From contig NZ_JAHOPF010000004.1 of NCBI RefSeq assembly GCF_019038595.1, forward strand, positions 315,747 to 379,746: a stretch of 64,000 nt of DNA, given 5' to 3'. This DNA is from Kaistella soli (GTDB lineage Bacteria; Bacteroidota; Bacteroidia; Flavobacteriales; Weeksellaceae). Numbering within the stretch: the first letter of the stretch is position 1; every line of letters starts with the position of its first letter. Shown one piece after another: positions 54,854-63,757 of the stretch. A model generated the notes under the pieces. It was not told the DNA's origin and did not search any database. It was given only the letters and a program-made list of their open reading frames with translations. The position numbers and the translations under genes are program-made.

Positions 54854-55312
54854 ATGCAGTTGCCTTTTTTTAAATTCGACATCCAAAGCAGTTTTCTAAA
54901 AGAATATACCTTTGTAATATTCAATATAAATTCAATCACCATCAAAAAAGAATTCATTTTACTGATCGCTGTTGCATTGACACTTATTTTGGGGGGCATT
55001 TATTTCAGCTACAGCCCGGCGAACAATGCATTTTTCCCAAAATGTCCCGTGAAATTCCTGACCGGATTCAGCTGTCCCGGATGTGGTTCACAGCGGGCGG
55101 TTCACGAGCTTCTGCATCTTAATTTTAAAAAAGCATTTGAGTACAATGCGCTTCTTATGGTTTCCATTCCCTATCTGTTGACAGGAATTGCTTTCCGTTC
55201 TGATAAAGTAAAAACAAGATATCCTAAAACGGAAAATTTCCTCTTCGGTCACAAAGCACTCCTTATCATCTTAGGTGTTCTGGTCATATTCACCGTTTTC
55301 AGAAATATTTAA
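54854..55312 (+). CDS. DUF2752 membrane protein
   Basis: The 152-residue protein has two or three membrane helices (about 34-52, 98-112, 132-150). The family motif CPVKFLTGFSCPGCGSQRAVHELLHL starts at Cys64, with a cysteine pair in CPGCG at 74-78, suggesting metal or redox chemistry. DUF2752 has no assigned function. The first 30 residues are outside the family core, so the true start may be internal, but no later ATG fits. Confidence 0.82.
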   Translation: MQLPFFKFDIQSSFLKEYTFVIFNINSITIKKEFILLIAVALTLILGGIYFSYSPANNAFFPKCPVKFLTGFSCPGCGSQRAVHELLHLNFKKAFEYNALLMVSIPYLLTGIAFRSDKVKTRYPKTENFLFGHKALLIILGVLVIFTVFRNI

Positions 55313-55350
55313 AAACCTATTTTTGGCAATACGTTTGCAAAAATAAAATC

Positions 55351-56094
55351 ATGACGAAAGTTTTAAGTTTGTTTCTCCTCAGCTTTGCTCTTATTTCAGC
55401 TGCCCAAAAACAGAATGCTGCCAAAAAATTACCGGTAAAAAAAACGGTTGCCGCAAAGCCAAACGCGGACCTCATCAAAATTAATGACTCTATTCCTGCT
55501 TTGATTCCACAAAAGACTGAGGGCAAATTTGGCTTTATCAGCCAAAAAGGGAAAGTGATCATTCCTCATCTGTACAGCAACGCCGGATTTTTTACGGAAG
55601 ACTGCAACCTTCTGAACTCGCCTAATGAAATAGCAAGGAAATACGGCTCAGACCAATATGCATCGGTGCGGATTGATGGTGAAGATTTCAGGATTGATAT
55701 GAAGGGAAAACGGGTGTACCGGTTCAGAACCAGTGATTTGGGAAAATGTGCTAGTGCATTTAAATCCCAGCTTTTTCACGCGTATGTAATGAATCATGCC
55801 TACGGAATTATTGAAGATTCGAAATTCGAAAACCCCGGCGATTACCGACAGTTCACGATTTACCCGCAATACGATTATCTTCATATCATGGAAGGTGATG
55901 ATCTGAAAAACCCGATGATCATTGCGGCTCAGCATAACAGATTCGGGGTGATTGACGTCAACAACAGGGTCATCATCCCCTTTGAATACAGCGACATCAA
56001 AAGAAATTTCAGCTGGAAACTCGCCAGGCTTTTCGAAGTGACGAAAGACGGAAAAAATTATTATTACATCGATATCAACAATAAAGCATATTAA
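55351..56094 (+). CDS. WG-repeat protein, secreted
   Basis: The 247-residue protein has a signal peptide (VLSLFLLSFALISAAQ) and WG-type repeats: KFGFISQKGKVIIPHLYSNAG, HAYGIIEDSKF, and RFGVIDVNNRVIIPFEYSDIKR. WG repeats form beta-rich surfaces in Bacteroidota secreted proteins; function is unknown. It is followed by the TPP riboswitch, so it is not in the same transcript as the receptor. Confidence 0.82.
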   Translation: MTKVLSLFLLSFALISAAQKQNAAKKLPVKKTVAAKPNADLIKINDSIPALIPQKTEGKFGFISQKGKVIIPHLYSNAGFFTEDCNLLNSPNEIARKYGSDQYASVRIDGEDFRIDMKGKRVYRFRTSDLGKCASAFKSQLFHAYVMNHAYGIIEDSKFENPGDYRQFTIYPQYDYLHIMEGDDLKNPMIIAAQHNRFGVIDVNNRVIIPFEYSDIKRNFSWKLARLFEVTKDGKNYYYIDINNKAY

Positions 56095-56124
56095 GTAAAT
56101 ATTTTGTACTTTCGTGCTGAAATT

Positions 56125-56195
56125 AAAGGGGTGCTGTGAAAAGCTGAGATTATACCCAATGAACCTGGAACAGGTAATGCTGTTTAGGGAGAAGT
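56125..56195 (+). ncRNA. TPP riboswitch (THI element)
   Basis: The conserved blocks occur in order: GGGGTGCTG, CTGAGATTATACCC, GAACCTGGAACAGGTAATGC, then TAGGGAGAAG. GGG pairs with ACCC (P2) and CCTG with CAGG (P4). TPP riboswitches repress thiamine genes when thiamine pyrophosphate is plentiful. A small hairpin AAGTC-TCCG-GACTT then a T-rich stretch follow and may be the expression platform. The regulated gene is the TonB receptor at 56265. Confidence 0.93.
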
Positions 56196-56264
56196 CTCCG
56201 GACTTGTTTATTGTATAATTTTTTTTCGTCCCCTTTTATTCAATTAATCTTAAAAATTAAAAGA

Positions 56265-58376
56265 ATGAAAGGATTTGTTATTTTAGGGCTGTTCGCAGGC
56301 CCGTTCTATCTTGCACAAACTTCGCAGGACAGTTTAAAAATTCACAACATTGAAAGTGTGAATTTCACAAAAAGATTACCGGTTTCCAAAGAAATCATCA
56401 GCGTTGAAAGAGATCTGGGAAACAAAAACCTTGGTCAGGATCTGCCGATTTTATTAAAGAATCAGACTTCCGTCATTTCCACTTCAGATGCCGGAAATGG
56501 CGTCGGTTATACAGGTTTCAGAATCCGCGGCGTGGGGGGAAACGGAATCAACGTGATGATGAACGGCGTTCCTTATAATGATTCTGAATCTCAGGGAACG
56601 TTTTTCGTAGATGTTCCCGATCTTGCAAGTTCAGCTTCGCAGATTATTATTCAGCGCGGCGTAGGAACTTCCTCAAATGGCGTTTCTGCTTTCGGCGCAA
56701 GCGTGAATGTGATTTCCAAAAACCCTGAAGAAAAGTTTTATCTAAAATCTGATAATACCTACGGTTCATTCAACACCTATAAATATTCGGCAGAGACGGG
56801 ATCAGGAAAATTCTGGGATAACAGGCTTTCCGTGATGGGACGCTACACCAAAATTCACTCAGACGGATATATTGACCGGGCTTTTTCGGATCTGGACTCC
56901 TACAATCTCACCGCACTTTTTGAAGAAAACAAAACCAAAATCCGGCTGATGGCTTTCGGCGGAAAAGAAAAAACCTATCAGGCGTGGAACGGAATTGATA
57001 AAGCAACCTGGGAAAGCAATCCAAAGTTTAATTATTCCGGCGCGATTTACGATGAAAACTGGGAAAACATTGTTGGTTTTTATGACAACGAAACCGACAA
57101 TTACAGACAGAATCATTACCAGCTTTTGTGGGAACAGAACCTGAATGATTACTGGAATTTAGAAACCACTTTTCATTACACCAAAGGAAAAGGTTATTAC
57201 GAAAATTACAAACAGGACGCGAAATTTTCAAAATATAATCTTCCCAATCTGTCTGCAAACGGAAACGAGATCAAAAAGACCGATTTTATCCGAAAAAAAT
57301 GGCTCGATAACGATTTCTACGGAGCAGTTTCCACGCTGTACGGAAAGTTTGAAAACCTTGACCTCAATTTCGGAATTGTGGGAAATCAATATGACGGGAA
57401 ACATTTCGGAAACGTAACCGGGGTTTATTTTCCTCAGATCAGTGAGCACGAATATTACCGAAACCATTCTCTGAAAAGTGAAATCGCTGGTTTTGCAAAA
57501 GCTATCTTTACTTTAAACCGGTTTGAATTTTTCGGGGATCTTCAGCTCAGAAAAATCAATTATGACACCGAGATTCTGCAGCAAGGTGATGACGAAGGCG
57601 CCAATCTTAATAAAAAATGGACATTTTTCAATCCGAAAGCCGGAATCAATTATAAAATCCCGTCAGGAAAAGTCTTCCTCTCGGCAGCCGTTGCGCACCG
57701 GGAACCCAACCGTGACGATCTTTTTGCCAATCCGGAAACCGAAGCTGAAAAGCTATATGATTTCGAGGCCGGAATTGAAAAAACATTCGGAAACATTGTT
57801 TTTACCGGAAACCTTTATTATATGAACTACGTGAATCAGCTGGTTCTGAACGGGCAGATCAATAATATCGGCGAGTTTATCCGCGTGAATTCAGGGGAAA
57901 GTTACAGAATGGGGATTGAACTCGGCGCAGCAGCAAAAATTTCCGATCAATGGAACGCATCAGGAAATTTAACGCTCAGCAAAAACGAAAACCGCGATTT
58001 CAAAAACGAAAGCTCTGCCGGAATCGAGATGCTCGGAAATACCCCAATTTCTTTTTCACCGGATGTGATTGCAAACGTTTTACTTAGTTTCAATCCGTCA
58101 AAGAAATTCAGTTTAGGGATTCAAAATCAATATGTTGGAAGCCAGTTTTTAGACAATACGAACAATGAAAGCCTGAAACTTGCCGATTATTTCCTTACCG
58201 ATTTCAATGCAAAATATACTTTAAATCTCAAAAGAACCGAGGTTGATTTTAAACTTTTGCTCAATAACATTTTCGATAAAAAATACGTGAACAACGGCTA
58301 TGTCTATGACGGACCGGTTTATTTTTCTCAGGCCGGCATTAATTTTATGTTTGGGATGAGTTTAAAATTCCAATAA
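56265..58376 (+). CDS. TonB-dependent receptor under TPP control
   Basis: The 703-residue protein from ATG 56265 has a signal peptide, plug domain (LPILLKNQTSVISTSDAGNGVGYTG, FRIRGVGGNGINVMMNGVPYND, VPDLASSASQIIIQRGVGTSSNG) and a barrel ending in FMFGMSLKFQ with a terminal aromatic-rich strand. The riboswitch in its leader implies the ligand is thiamine or a precursor, as proposed for Bacteroidota thiamine receptors. No thi gene is beside it. The upstream in-frame start at 56211 lies in the leader and is rejected. Confidence 0.9.
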   Translation: MKGFVILGLFAGPFYLAQTSQDSLKIHNIESVNFTKRLPVSKEIISVERDLGNKNLGQDLPILLKNQTSVISTSDAGNGVGYTGFRIRGVGGNGINVMMNGVPYNDSESQGTFFVDVPDLASSASQIIIQRGVGTSSNGVSAFGASVNVISKNPEEKFYLKSDNTYGSFNTYKYSAETGSGKFWDNRLSVMGRYTKIHSDGYIDRAFSDLDSYNLTALFEENKTKIRLMAFGGKEKTYQAWNGIDKATWESNPKFNYSGAIYDENWENIVGFYDNETDNYRQNHYQLLWEQNLNDYWNLETTFHYTKGKGYYENYKQDAKFSKYNLPNLSANGNEIKKTDFIRKKWLDNDFYGAVSTLYGKFENLDLNFGIVGNQYDGKHFGNVTGVYFPQISEHEYYRNHSLKSEIAGFAKAIFTLNRFEFFGDLQLRKINYDTEILQQGDDEGANLNKKWTFFNPKAGINYKIPSGKVFLSAAVAHREPNRDDLFANPETEAEKLYDFEAGIEKTFGNIVFTGNLYYMNYVNQLVLNGQINNIGEFIRVNSGESYRMGIELGAAAKISDQWNASGNLTLSKNENRDFKNESSAGIEMLGNTPISFSPDVIANVLLSFNPSKKFSLGIQNQYVGSQFLDNTNNESLKLADYFLTDFNAKYTLNLKRTEVDFKLLLNNIFDKKYVNNGYVYDGPVYFSQAGINFMFGMSLKFQ

Positions 58377-58410
58377 GCTCACCTGTGACTTATCAAATTA
58401 ATTCCCTTTC

Positions 58411-58439
58411 AAAGACTGCTCTTTTCGCAGTCTTTTTTT
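58411..58439 (+). terminator. intrinsic terminator of the TonB receptor
   Basis: AAAGACTGC-TCTTTTC-GCAGTCTTT is followed by a T-run of seven. It lies 35 nt after the receptor stop. Confidence 0.88.
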
Positions 58440-58444
58440 ATTTT

Positions 58445-58475
58445 TTGATTAAACCGCACAAAAAACATAAATTTG
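58445..58475 (+). promoter_or_regulatory. consensus promoter abutting the HU-CCDC81-type gene start
   Basis: TTG (58445-58447), 20-nt spacer, TAAATTTG (58468-58475), then the ATG at 58482 only 6 nt later. The transcript should start at or just before the start codon. Confidence 0.72.
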
Positions 58476-58481
58476 CGCCAT

Positions 58482-59255
58482 ATGAATTTCTCCTCACTCC
58501 TTCTTGAATTTCTGAATAAACACGGCAGTGTCAGCATTGCGGGTTTCGGAACTTTTACCCTGAAAAACATCAATGCAGCGATGGATAAGGAGAGCGGAAG
58601 TATTTTGCCTCCCGGAAAAGAAGTCGCTTTCAGGACTGATTTTGAAGGAAATGAAAACAACAATTTCGCAGAATTTATCGCAGGGCAAAGAAATGTTCCG
58701 CTCATAGACGCGGAAATCGAAATAAAAAAACAGGTTAATTTCTGGAATTCCACTCTTGAAAAAGAAGAAAAAGTTTCAGTAGAAAATATCGGGGATTTTT
58801 ATCTCGACGACAGCAAAATTCATTTTACAGGAAACAGGACCGAAAACCTTTCACCTGATTTTTACGGACTTGAAGAAATTAACCTTTCAGAAATCAAGCA
58901 TTCCAAAATTTCAGGAGATTCCGAAAAGGCATACCGATTCAGCAAAACCGCATACTGGATTATTCCTTTATTAGCAGGAATTGCCGCCATTACCTATTTT
59001 GGAATTACCCAGCCCGAGACCATTTTCGGCAAAAAATCTTTCGCGAACGGTTTTGAAAAAAAACAGGTTCAGAAAATTAAAAAGGATTCAGTAAAAACTG
59101 ATTCAGCCGCAGCTGTACATCCGATCCTGGATTCAGTAAAAGCAGATTCTATAAAGGCTGCTGCAACGGCACTAACAACTCCGGTAAAAAAATGGAGTTC
59201 TAAAAATCATTCAAATTCTCAATGGAAAAAAGCAAAAAAGCGTCAGAATCATTAA
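58482..59255 (+). CDS. HU-CCDC81-type domain protein with membrane helix
   Basis: The 257-residue protein begins with an HU/IHF-like domain seen in bacterial CCDC81-like proteins (FSSLLLEFLNKHGSVSIAGFGTFTLKN), then a second half-domain (FWNSTLEKEEKVSVENIGDFYL), one membrane helix (about 162-180, TAYWIIPLLAGIAAITYFGI) and a basic Lys/Ser-rich tail. Family members often carry a C-terminal SPOR domain for peptidoglycan binding; none is seen here. The TTG at 58473 is in the promoter and is rejected. The end overlaps the next gene by 34 nt. Confidence 0.82.
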   Translation: MNFSSLLLEFLNKHGSVSIAGFGTFTLKNINAAMDKESGSILPPGKEVAFRTDFEGNENNNFAEFIAGQRNVPLIDAEIEIKKQVNFWNSTLEKEEKVSVENIGDFYLDDSKIHFTGNRTENLSPDFYGLEEINLSEIKHSKISGDSEKAYRFSKTAYWIIPLLAGIAAITYFGITQPETIFGKKSFANGFEKKQVQKIKKDSVKTDSAAAVHPILDSVKADSIKAAATALTTPVKKWSSKNHSNSQWKKAKKRQNH

Positions 59256-59737
59256 CAATCATGACGAATATCGTTTTACCGAACGAAACCAATTCTTTAA
59301 GAAATCTTTTCGGCGGAGAACTGCTCGCCAAAATGGACCGTTGTGCTTCCATATCAGCAGCAAGACATTGCGAAAGACGCGTAGTAACCGCTTCGGTAAA
59401 CCACGTTTCTTTCAACCATCCCATTCCGGAAGGCGGAATTGTGGTTTTGGAATCCAAGGTTTCCAGAGCATTTTCAACATCGATGGAAATTTATGTTGAT
59501 GTTTGGCTGGATGATCCTATTAATCAGAAGAAAATTCACACGAATGAAGGAATCTACACTTTTGTAGCAGTAGACGAATTCAACCGTCCTATCCCCATCC
59601 CCAAAATGGAGCCTGAAACAGAAGAGGAAAAACTGAGATTTGATGCCGCTTTGAGACGAAAAGAACTTTCATTAATCCTTTCAGGAAGAATGAAAGCCGC
59701 AGATTCTATAGAACTGAAAAAACTGTTTTCCGTTTAA
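59222..59737 (+). CDS. acyl-CoA thioesterase, YciA/BACH hot-dog type
   Basis: The 171-residue protein has the hot-dog helix motif ETNSLRNLFGGELLAKMDRCASISA with the catalytic Asp, then RRVVTASVNHVSFNHPIPEGGIVVLESKVSRAF. It hydrolyses acyl-CoA, probably medium or long chain. The first ATG lies inside the preceding gene in another frame (34-nt overlap); an ATG at 59261 giving MTNIVLPNETNSLR is an alternative start just past that gene's stop. Confidence 0.9.
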   Translation: MEKSKKASESLTIMTNIVLPNETNSLRNLFGGELLAKMDRCASISAARHCERRVVTASVNHVSFNHPIPEGGIVVLESKVSRAFSTSMEIYVDVWLDDPINQKKIHTNEGIYTFVAVDEFNRPIPIPKMEPETEEEKLRFDAALRRKELSLILSGRMKAADSIELKKLFSV

Positions 59738-59739
59738 AA

Positions 59740-60669
59740 ATGAAGATTCTTCAGCTCGATAAAAACCATCCTTTAATTACAGAACAGCTTTCTGCAAAGG
59801 GTTTTTTATTTGAGGAAGATTATACTTCCACTTATACGGAAGTTCTGGAAAAAATAGATCAGTACGACGGCATTATCATCCGGAGCAGAATCCCGATTGA
59901 TGAGAATTTCATCCGACATGGTAAAAACCTGAAATTCATCGCCAGAGTAGGTGCCGGAATGGAAAATATCAATGTTGAATTTGCTGCAAAATCCGGAATT
60001 AAATTAATCAGTTCACCGGAAGGAAACCGCGATTCAGTAGCAGAACACGTTTTAGGGATGCTTTTAATTCTGATGAATAGGCTTTTCATCGCGTCGGATG
60101 AAGTGAAAAACGGCATCTGGAAACGCGAAGAAAACCGCGGTGACGAACTGCTGGGAAAAACTTTCGGAATTATCGGTTACGGAAATATGGGGAAGGCAGT
60201 GGCTAAAAGGCTTTCCGGTTTCGGTGTAAAAGTGATTTTTCATGATATTCTTCCCAACCTATCTGATGATTTTGCAACGCAGGTTTCTCTGGAAACTTTA
60301 CAGAACGAAGCAGATATCCTGAGTTTACACATTCCGATCACTGCGGAAACGCAGTATCTGATTGATTCAGAGTTTATCTCCGAGATGAAGAAAAACTTTT
60401 ATTTCATCAACACGGCAAGAGGTGAAAATGTGAAAACGAAAGATTTAGTTGAAGCATTGAAATCCGGTAAAATTAAAGGCGCCTGTCTCGATGTTCTCGA
60501 ATTTGAAAAACCTTCTTTCGAAAATCTGGACATCAAAAATGAAGATTTAGAATATCTTCTGCAGTCGGAAAAAGCAATCGTAACGCCTCATATCGCAGGA
60601 TGGACTGTCCAAAGCAAAGAAAAACTGGCGCAAGTGATTGTAGATAAGATTCTTGCCTCTTTCTCTTAA
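59740..60669 (+). CDS. D-isomer-specific 2-hydroxyacid dehydrogenase
   Basis: The 309-residue protein has substrate Arg in IARVGAGMENINV, the NAD fold GIIGYGNMGKAVAKRL, the catalytic Arg/Glu region FINTARGENVKTKDLVEAL and the catalytic His in VTPHIAGWT. It resembles phosphoglycerate dehydrogenase without the ACT domain. It might act in serine synthesis or on another 2-ketoacid; no serC or serB is beside it. It starts 2 nt after the preceding stop. Confidence 0.9.
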   Translation: MKILQLDKNHPLITEQLSAKGFLFEEDYTSTYTEVLEKIDQYDGIIIRSRIPIDENFIRHGKNLKFIARVGAGMENINVEFAAKSGIKLISSPEGNRDSVAEHVLGMLLILMNRLFIASDEVKNGIWKREENRGDELLGKTFGIIGYGNMGKAVAKRLSGFGVKVIFHDILPNLSDDFATQVSLETLQNEADILSLHIPITAETQYLIDSEFISEMKKNFYFINTARGENVKTKDLVEALKSGKIKGACLDVLEFEKPSFENLDIKNEDLEYLLQSEKAIVTPHIAGWTVQSKEKLAQVIVDKILASFS

Positions 60670-60759
60670 ATCTTAACAAATCTTTATGACTGGAGCCATA
60701 AAAGGTTATCCTTAAATTCCCTTATCTTGCGGAGATTTTTTTAGCATAAAAACTTTTAA

Positions 60760-62040
60760 ATGAAATTATTCCGCCACCTTTTTTTCCTCCTTCTTTTTGG
60801 CCTTGCTTTTACTTCCTGCAAAAAAGATAACAAGACTGACGACCATCCAGAAACTTCACTGCCCAATTACGGAAACATTAAACTTGACGATGTTTTCAAA
60901 GGAAAAGACAATACCCTCAAAAATAAAGATTCCATCGTTTCCGTCATCGACAGCTACTATAAAAAAGTATGGGAAAAAGGTGATCTGTGGGGAGGTTTTC
61001 TGGTGGCAAAAGGTGACCAGATCCTCTACGAAAGCTACCGAGGTTATGCTCAGGACAACAAGCAGGTTCCGATCAGTGACACGGTTGCTCTTCATGTTGC
61101 CTCCATTTCCAAATCCGTTACTGCAATGGCAGCGATGAAATTAATTGAAGCCGGAAAACTGAAAATGGAAGATCCGCTAACTAAGTTCTTTCCCGATTTC
61201 CCGTATCCGAAAGTGACGGTTTTCACCCTTTTGTCCCAAAGGAGCGGTCTTCCGAAATATGAACATTTCGTTGATAAAATTCAGCCGCAGCCTGCAGAAC
61301 TTTCAAAAAAATATCTCACCAATCAGGATGTTCTGAATCTTCTGGTCCGCTACAAACCAGAACTTGCCAGAGCGACCGATACCGGATTCATGTACTGCAA
61401 CACGAATTATGCACTGATGGCTTTAATCATCGAAAAAGTAACGAAAACCCCTTTTCCCGAAGCGATGCAGCAAATTGTTTTCCGGCCGCTGCACATGAAA
61501 CATACGTATATTCTTCAGGAAAAAGACATGGAAAAAGCATCGAAATCTTTTTATCAGCGCGGCCCAAAGGTTTATCCTTACGACCGGCTAGATCTGATTT
61601 ACGGCGACAAAAACGTCTTTACCACACCGAAAGATCTGCTTAATTTCTCTAAAGCGATATTCGCGGAAAACTTCCTTCATGAAGATCTGAAAAAACAGAT
61701 TTTCGAACCTTACAGCAACGAAAGACCGGGCATCAATAATTACGGAATAGGTTTTCGGATGAAGGTTTTCGATAACGGTGAAAAACTCACTTATCATAAC
61801 GGATGGTGGCACGGCACCAATTCGGTTTTTGCGCATTTGCTGAAATCCAACGTTACCATTATCGCGATCGGAAACAAATATTCGAACCGGGTTTATACCG
61901 CTTTGGCGCTTTCGGGTCTTTTTGAAAACTTCCCTTTCGAGAAGGATAAAATTCAGAAAGTAATCCATGATACTGAAACTGCGAAAAATCCGAACAGAAC
62001 AGATTCTCTAAATGGCAGCAATGAGTCATACAGTGAATAA
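60760..62040 (+). CDS. serine hydrolase, beta-lactamase/DD-peptidase fold, lipoprotein
   Basis: The 426-residue protein has a lipobox (LLLFGLAFTSC) and the class C/penicillin-binding fold: catalytic SxxK in HVASISKSVTAMAAM, YxN in FMYCNTNYALMAL, and HxG in LTYHNGWWHG. Family members hydrolyse D-Ala peptides, esters or beta-lactams; substrate is unknown. Membrane-anchored and periplasmic by prediction. The next gene follows after 28 nt. Confidence 0.9.
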   Translation: MKLFRHLFFLLLFGLAFTSCKKDNKTDDHPETSLPNYGNIKLDDVFKGKDNTLKNKDSIVSVIDSYYKKVWEKGDLWGGFLVAKGDQILYESYRGYAQDNKQVPISDTVALHVASISKSVTAMAAMKLIEAGKLKMEDPLTKFFPDFPYPKVTVFTLLSQRSGLPKYEHFVDKIQPQPAELSKKYLTNQDVLNLLVRYKPELARATDTGFMYCNTNYALMALIIEKVTKTPFPEAMQQIVFRPLHMKHTYILQEKDMEKASKSFYQRGPKVYPYDRLDLIYGDKNVFTTPKDLLNFSKAIFAENFLHEDLKKQIFEPYSNERPGINNYGIGFRMKVFDNGEKLTYHNGWWHGTNSVFAHLLKSNVTIIAIGNKYSNRVYTALALSGLFENFPFEKDKIQKVIHDTETAKNPNRTDSLNGSNESYSE

Positions 62041-62046
62041 TTTTCT

Positions 62047-62054
62047 TAATTTTG
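62047..62054 (+). promoter_or_regulatory. -7 promoter element of the Ig-like lipoprotein gene
   Basis: TAATTTTG (TAnnTTTG) lies 14 nt before the ATG at 62069, so the gene may have its own promoter in addition to read-through. Confidence 0.5.
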
Positions 62055-62068
62055 TTCAAAATATTTCA

Positions 62069-63757
62069 ATGAAGAAATTGATTTTTCTGTTCATCTTCAG
62101 TTTAATTCTGCTTTCCTGCGCAAGAGTTGGTTCGCCTGTGGGAGGTTCTAAAGATACCATTCCTCCAAAAGTAATCAGCTCCAATATTGATACATCACGG
62201 GTGAATGTGCCGAGAGATATCAAGGAGCTGCGGATTGATTTTGATGAATATATCACGCTGAAAGAAATCAATAAAAATTTAATTATTTCGCCGCCGCTGA
62301 AAAAAATGACCAAGGTTCTTCCTTCCGGAATGGCCAATAAATATCTGCTGATCAAATGGGACGATACCCTGCAGGCAAATACCACTTACAACTTCAATTT
62401 CGGGAACTCAATAGTTGACAATAATGAAGGAAATGCGCTCCGTTACTATAATTTTGCATTTTCTACCGGCGATAAAATCGACGACCTTTACATCAGCGGA
62501 GATCTGAAAAGCCTTATCGGCGATCAGGATAAAAACACTGAAGAATCCAATCTGGTGGTAGGTCTTTATCAGGATAAAGATTCCATGGATTACCGCCAGA
62601 AACCGTATTATATCACTAAAGCCGATCCCGACGGTTATTTTGAACTTAATTATTTATCACCGGGAAATTACAGAATTGTTGCTTTTGAAGACACCAATTC
62701 GAATTCGGTTTATGATGCAGGAAAGGAAAAAATCGGTTTTCTTAAAGATAAAGTTGTTCTCGACAAAAGTATTTCGGATTTAAAGATCAATCTCTATCCT
62801 TCCAGAAAAGCCAGGAAATATGTCGAAATGAAAGAAAATCCCGGAGGAATTTTAATGACTTTCGAAGGCAATCCGGAAAAGGTGAAAGTGCTTTCCCTTA
62901 ATGAGAAACTTCAGGATTATAAAGTGACGCAGCTGCCCAAATCAGATTCCATCAATATCTGGTTTGATGCGAAAAAACAAAATGTAGGAATTGCCAACAG
63001 CGAAAACCTGAAGTTCAGTTACGATGACGGCGTAAAACAGGATACCGTTTCGGTTTTTTACCGCTACAACGCGAAAAACGAAATGACGGTTTCTAATGCA
63101 AAAGGAAACCTATTGGCCCCAAACCAGGATTTCGTCATTACTTCCAATTATTTTATCGATAAAATTCAGCCGGAAAAATGGTCTTTGGTTTCTGACAGTA
63201 TCAAACAGGAATTCACAGCGTCAGTTTCCGAAAAAAATCCTTTTGAGATCCATATTAAATCCAACTTTAAAGAAGGTAAAAAATATTCATTAACCGTTCC
63301 TAAAGAAACTGTTTCTTCATTTTACGACACCCTTATCAAATCATACCGTTTTGATTTTGAAGCCGATAAAACCGAAAACTACGGAACGCTTGTATTAACC
63401 ATTCAGAATGCGCCAGCAGAAAAATTCTGGCTTCAGTTGCTCGCAGAAAACGGTTCGGTTTCTTACTCCAGATACGGAAAGGAAAGCCAGCAGACTTTCA
63501 GTTCGCTGAAACCCGGAAAATACAAACTCAGAATTCTTGTGGATAATAACGAGAACGGAATTTGGGATTCTGCCGATTTCGCCACTTTAGAATTTGCTGA
63601 GGATGTTTTTGTTCTGGACAAAACGGTTGAAATACGTCCGCTTTGGGAAATCCGTGAAACGTGGAATCTTAAGACTGCTGATGCAACTGTTCCGGCGGCG
63701 GAACCTTCAACACCAGCAACTGTTCCCTCAACTCTAAATCCGCCTAAAAAACCTTAA
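62069..63757 (+). CDS. Big_5/Ig-like domain lipoprotein
   Basis: From ATG 62069 the protein has 562 residues. It opens with a lipobox (IFSLILLSCARVGSPVGGSKD) and a bacterial Ig-like domain (TIPPKVISSNIDTSRVN, LRIDFDEYITLKEINKNLIISP), followed by further beta-rich domains (YLSPGNYRIVAFEDTNSNSVYDAGKEKIG; a matching LKPGKYKLRILVDNNENGIWDSADF near the end). The Pro/Ala/Thr tail is low complexity. Surface or periplasmic role unknown. The upstream start at 62012 overlaps the previous gene and lacks a signal peptide. Confidence 0.88.
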   Translation: MKKLIFLFIFSLILLSCARVGSPVGGSKDTIPPKVISSNIDTSRVNVPRDIKELRIDFDEYITLKEINKNLIISPPLKKMTKVLPSGMANKYLLIKWDDTLQANTTYNFNFGNSIVDNNEGNALRYYNFAFSTGDKIDDLYISGDLKSLIGDQDKNTEESNLVVGLYQDKDSMDYRQKPYYITKADPDGYFELNYLSPGNYRIVAFEDTNSNSVYDAGKEKIGFLKDKVVLDKSISDLKINLYPSRKARKYVEMKENPGGILMTFEGNPEKVKVLSLNEKLQDYKVTQLPKSDSINIWFDAKKQNVGIANSENLKFSYDDGVKQDTVSVFYRYNAKNEMTVSNAKGNLLAPNQDFVITSNYFIDKIQPEKWSLVSDSIKQEFTASVSEKNPFEIHIKSNFKEGKKYSLTVPKETVSSFYDTLIKSYRFDFEADKTENYGTLVLTIQNAPAEKFWLQLLAENGSVSYSRYGKESQQTFSSLKPGKYKLRILVDNNENGIWDSADFATLEFAEDVFVLDKTVEIRPLWEIRETWNLKTADATVPAAEPSTPATVPSTLNPPKKP

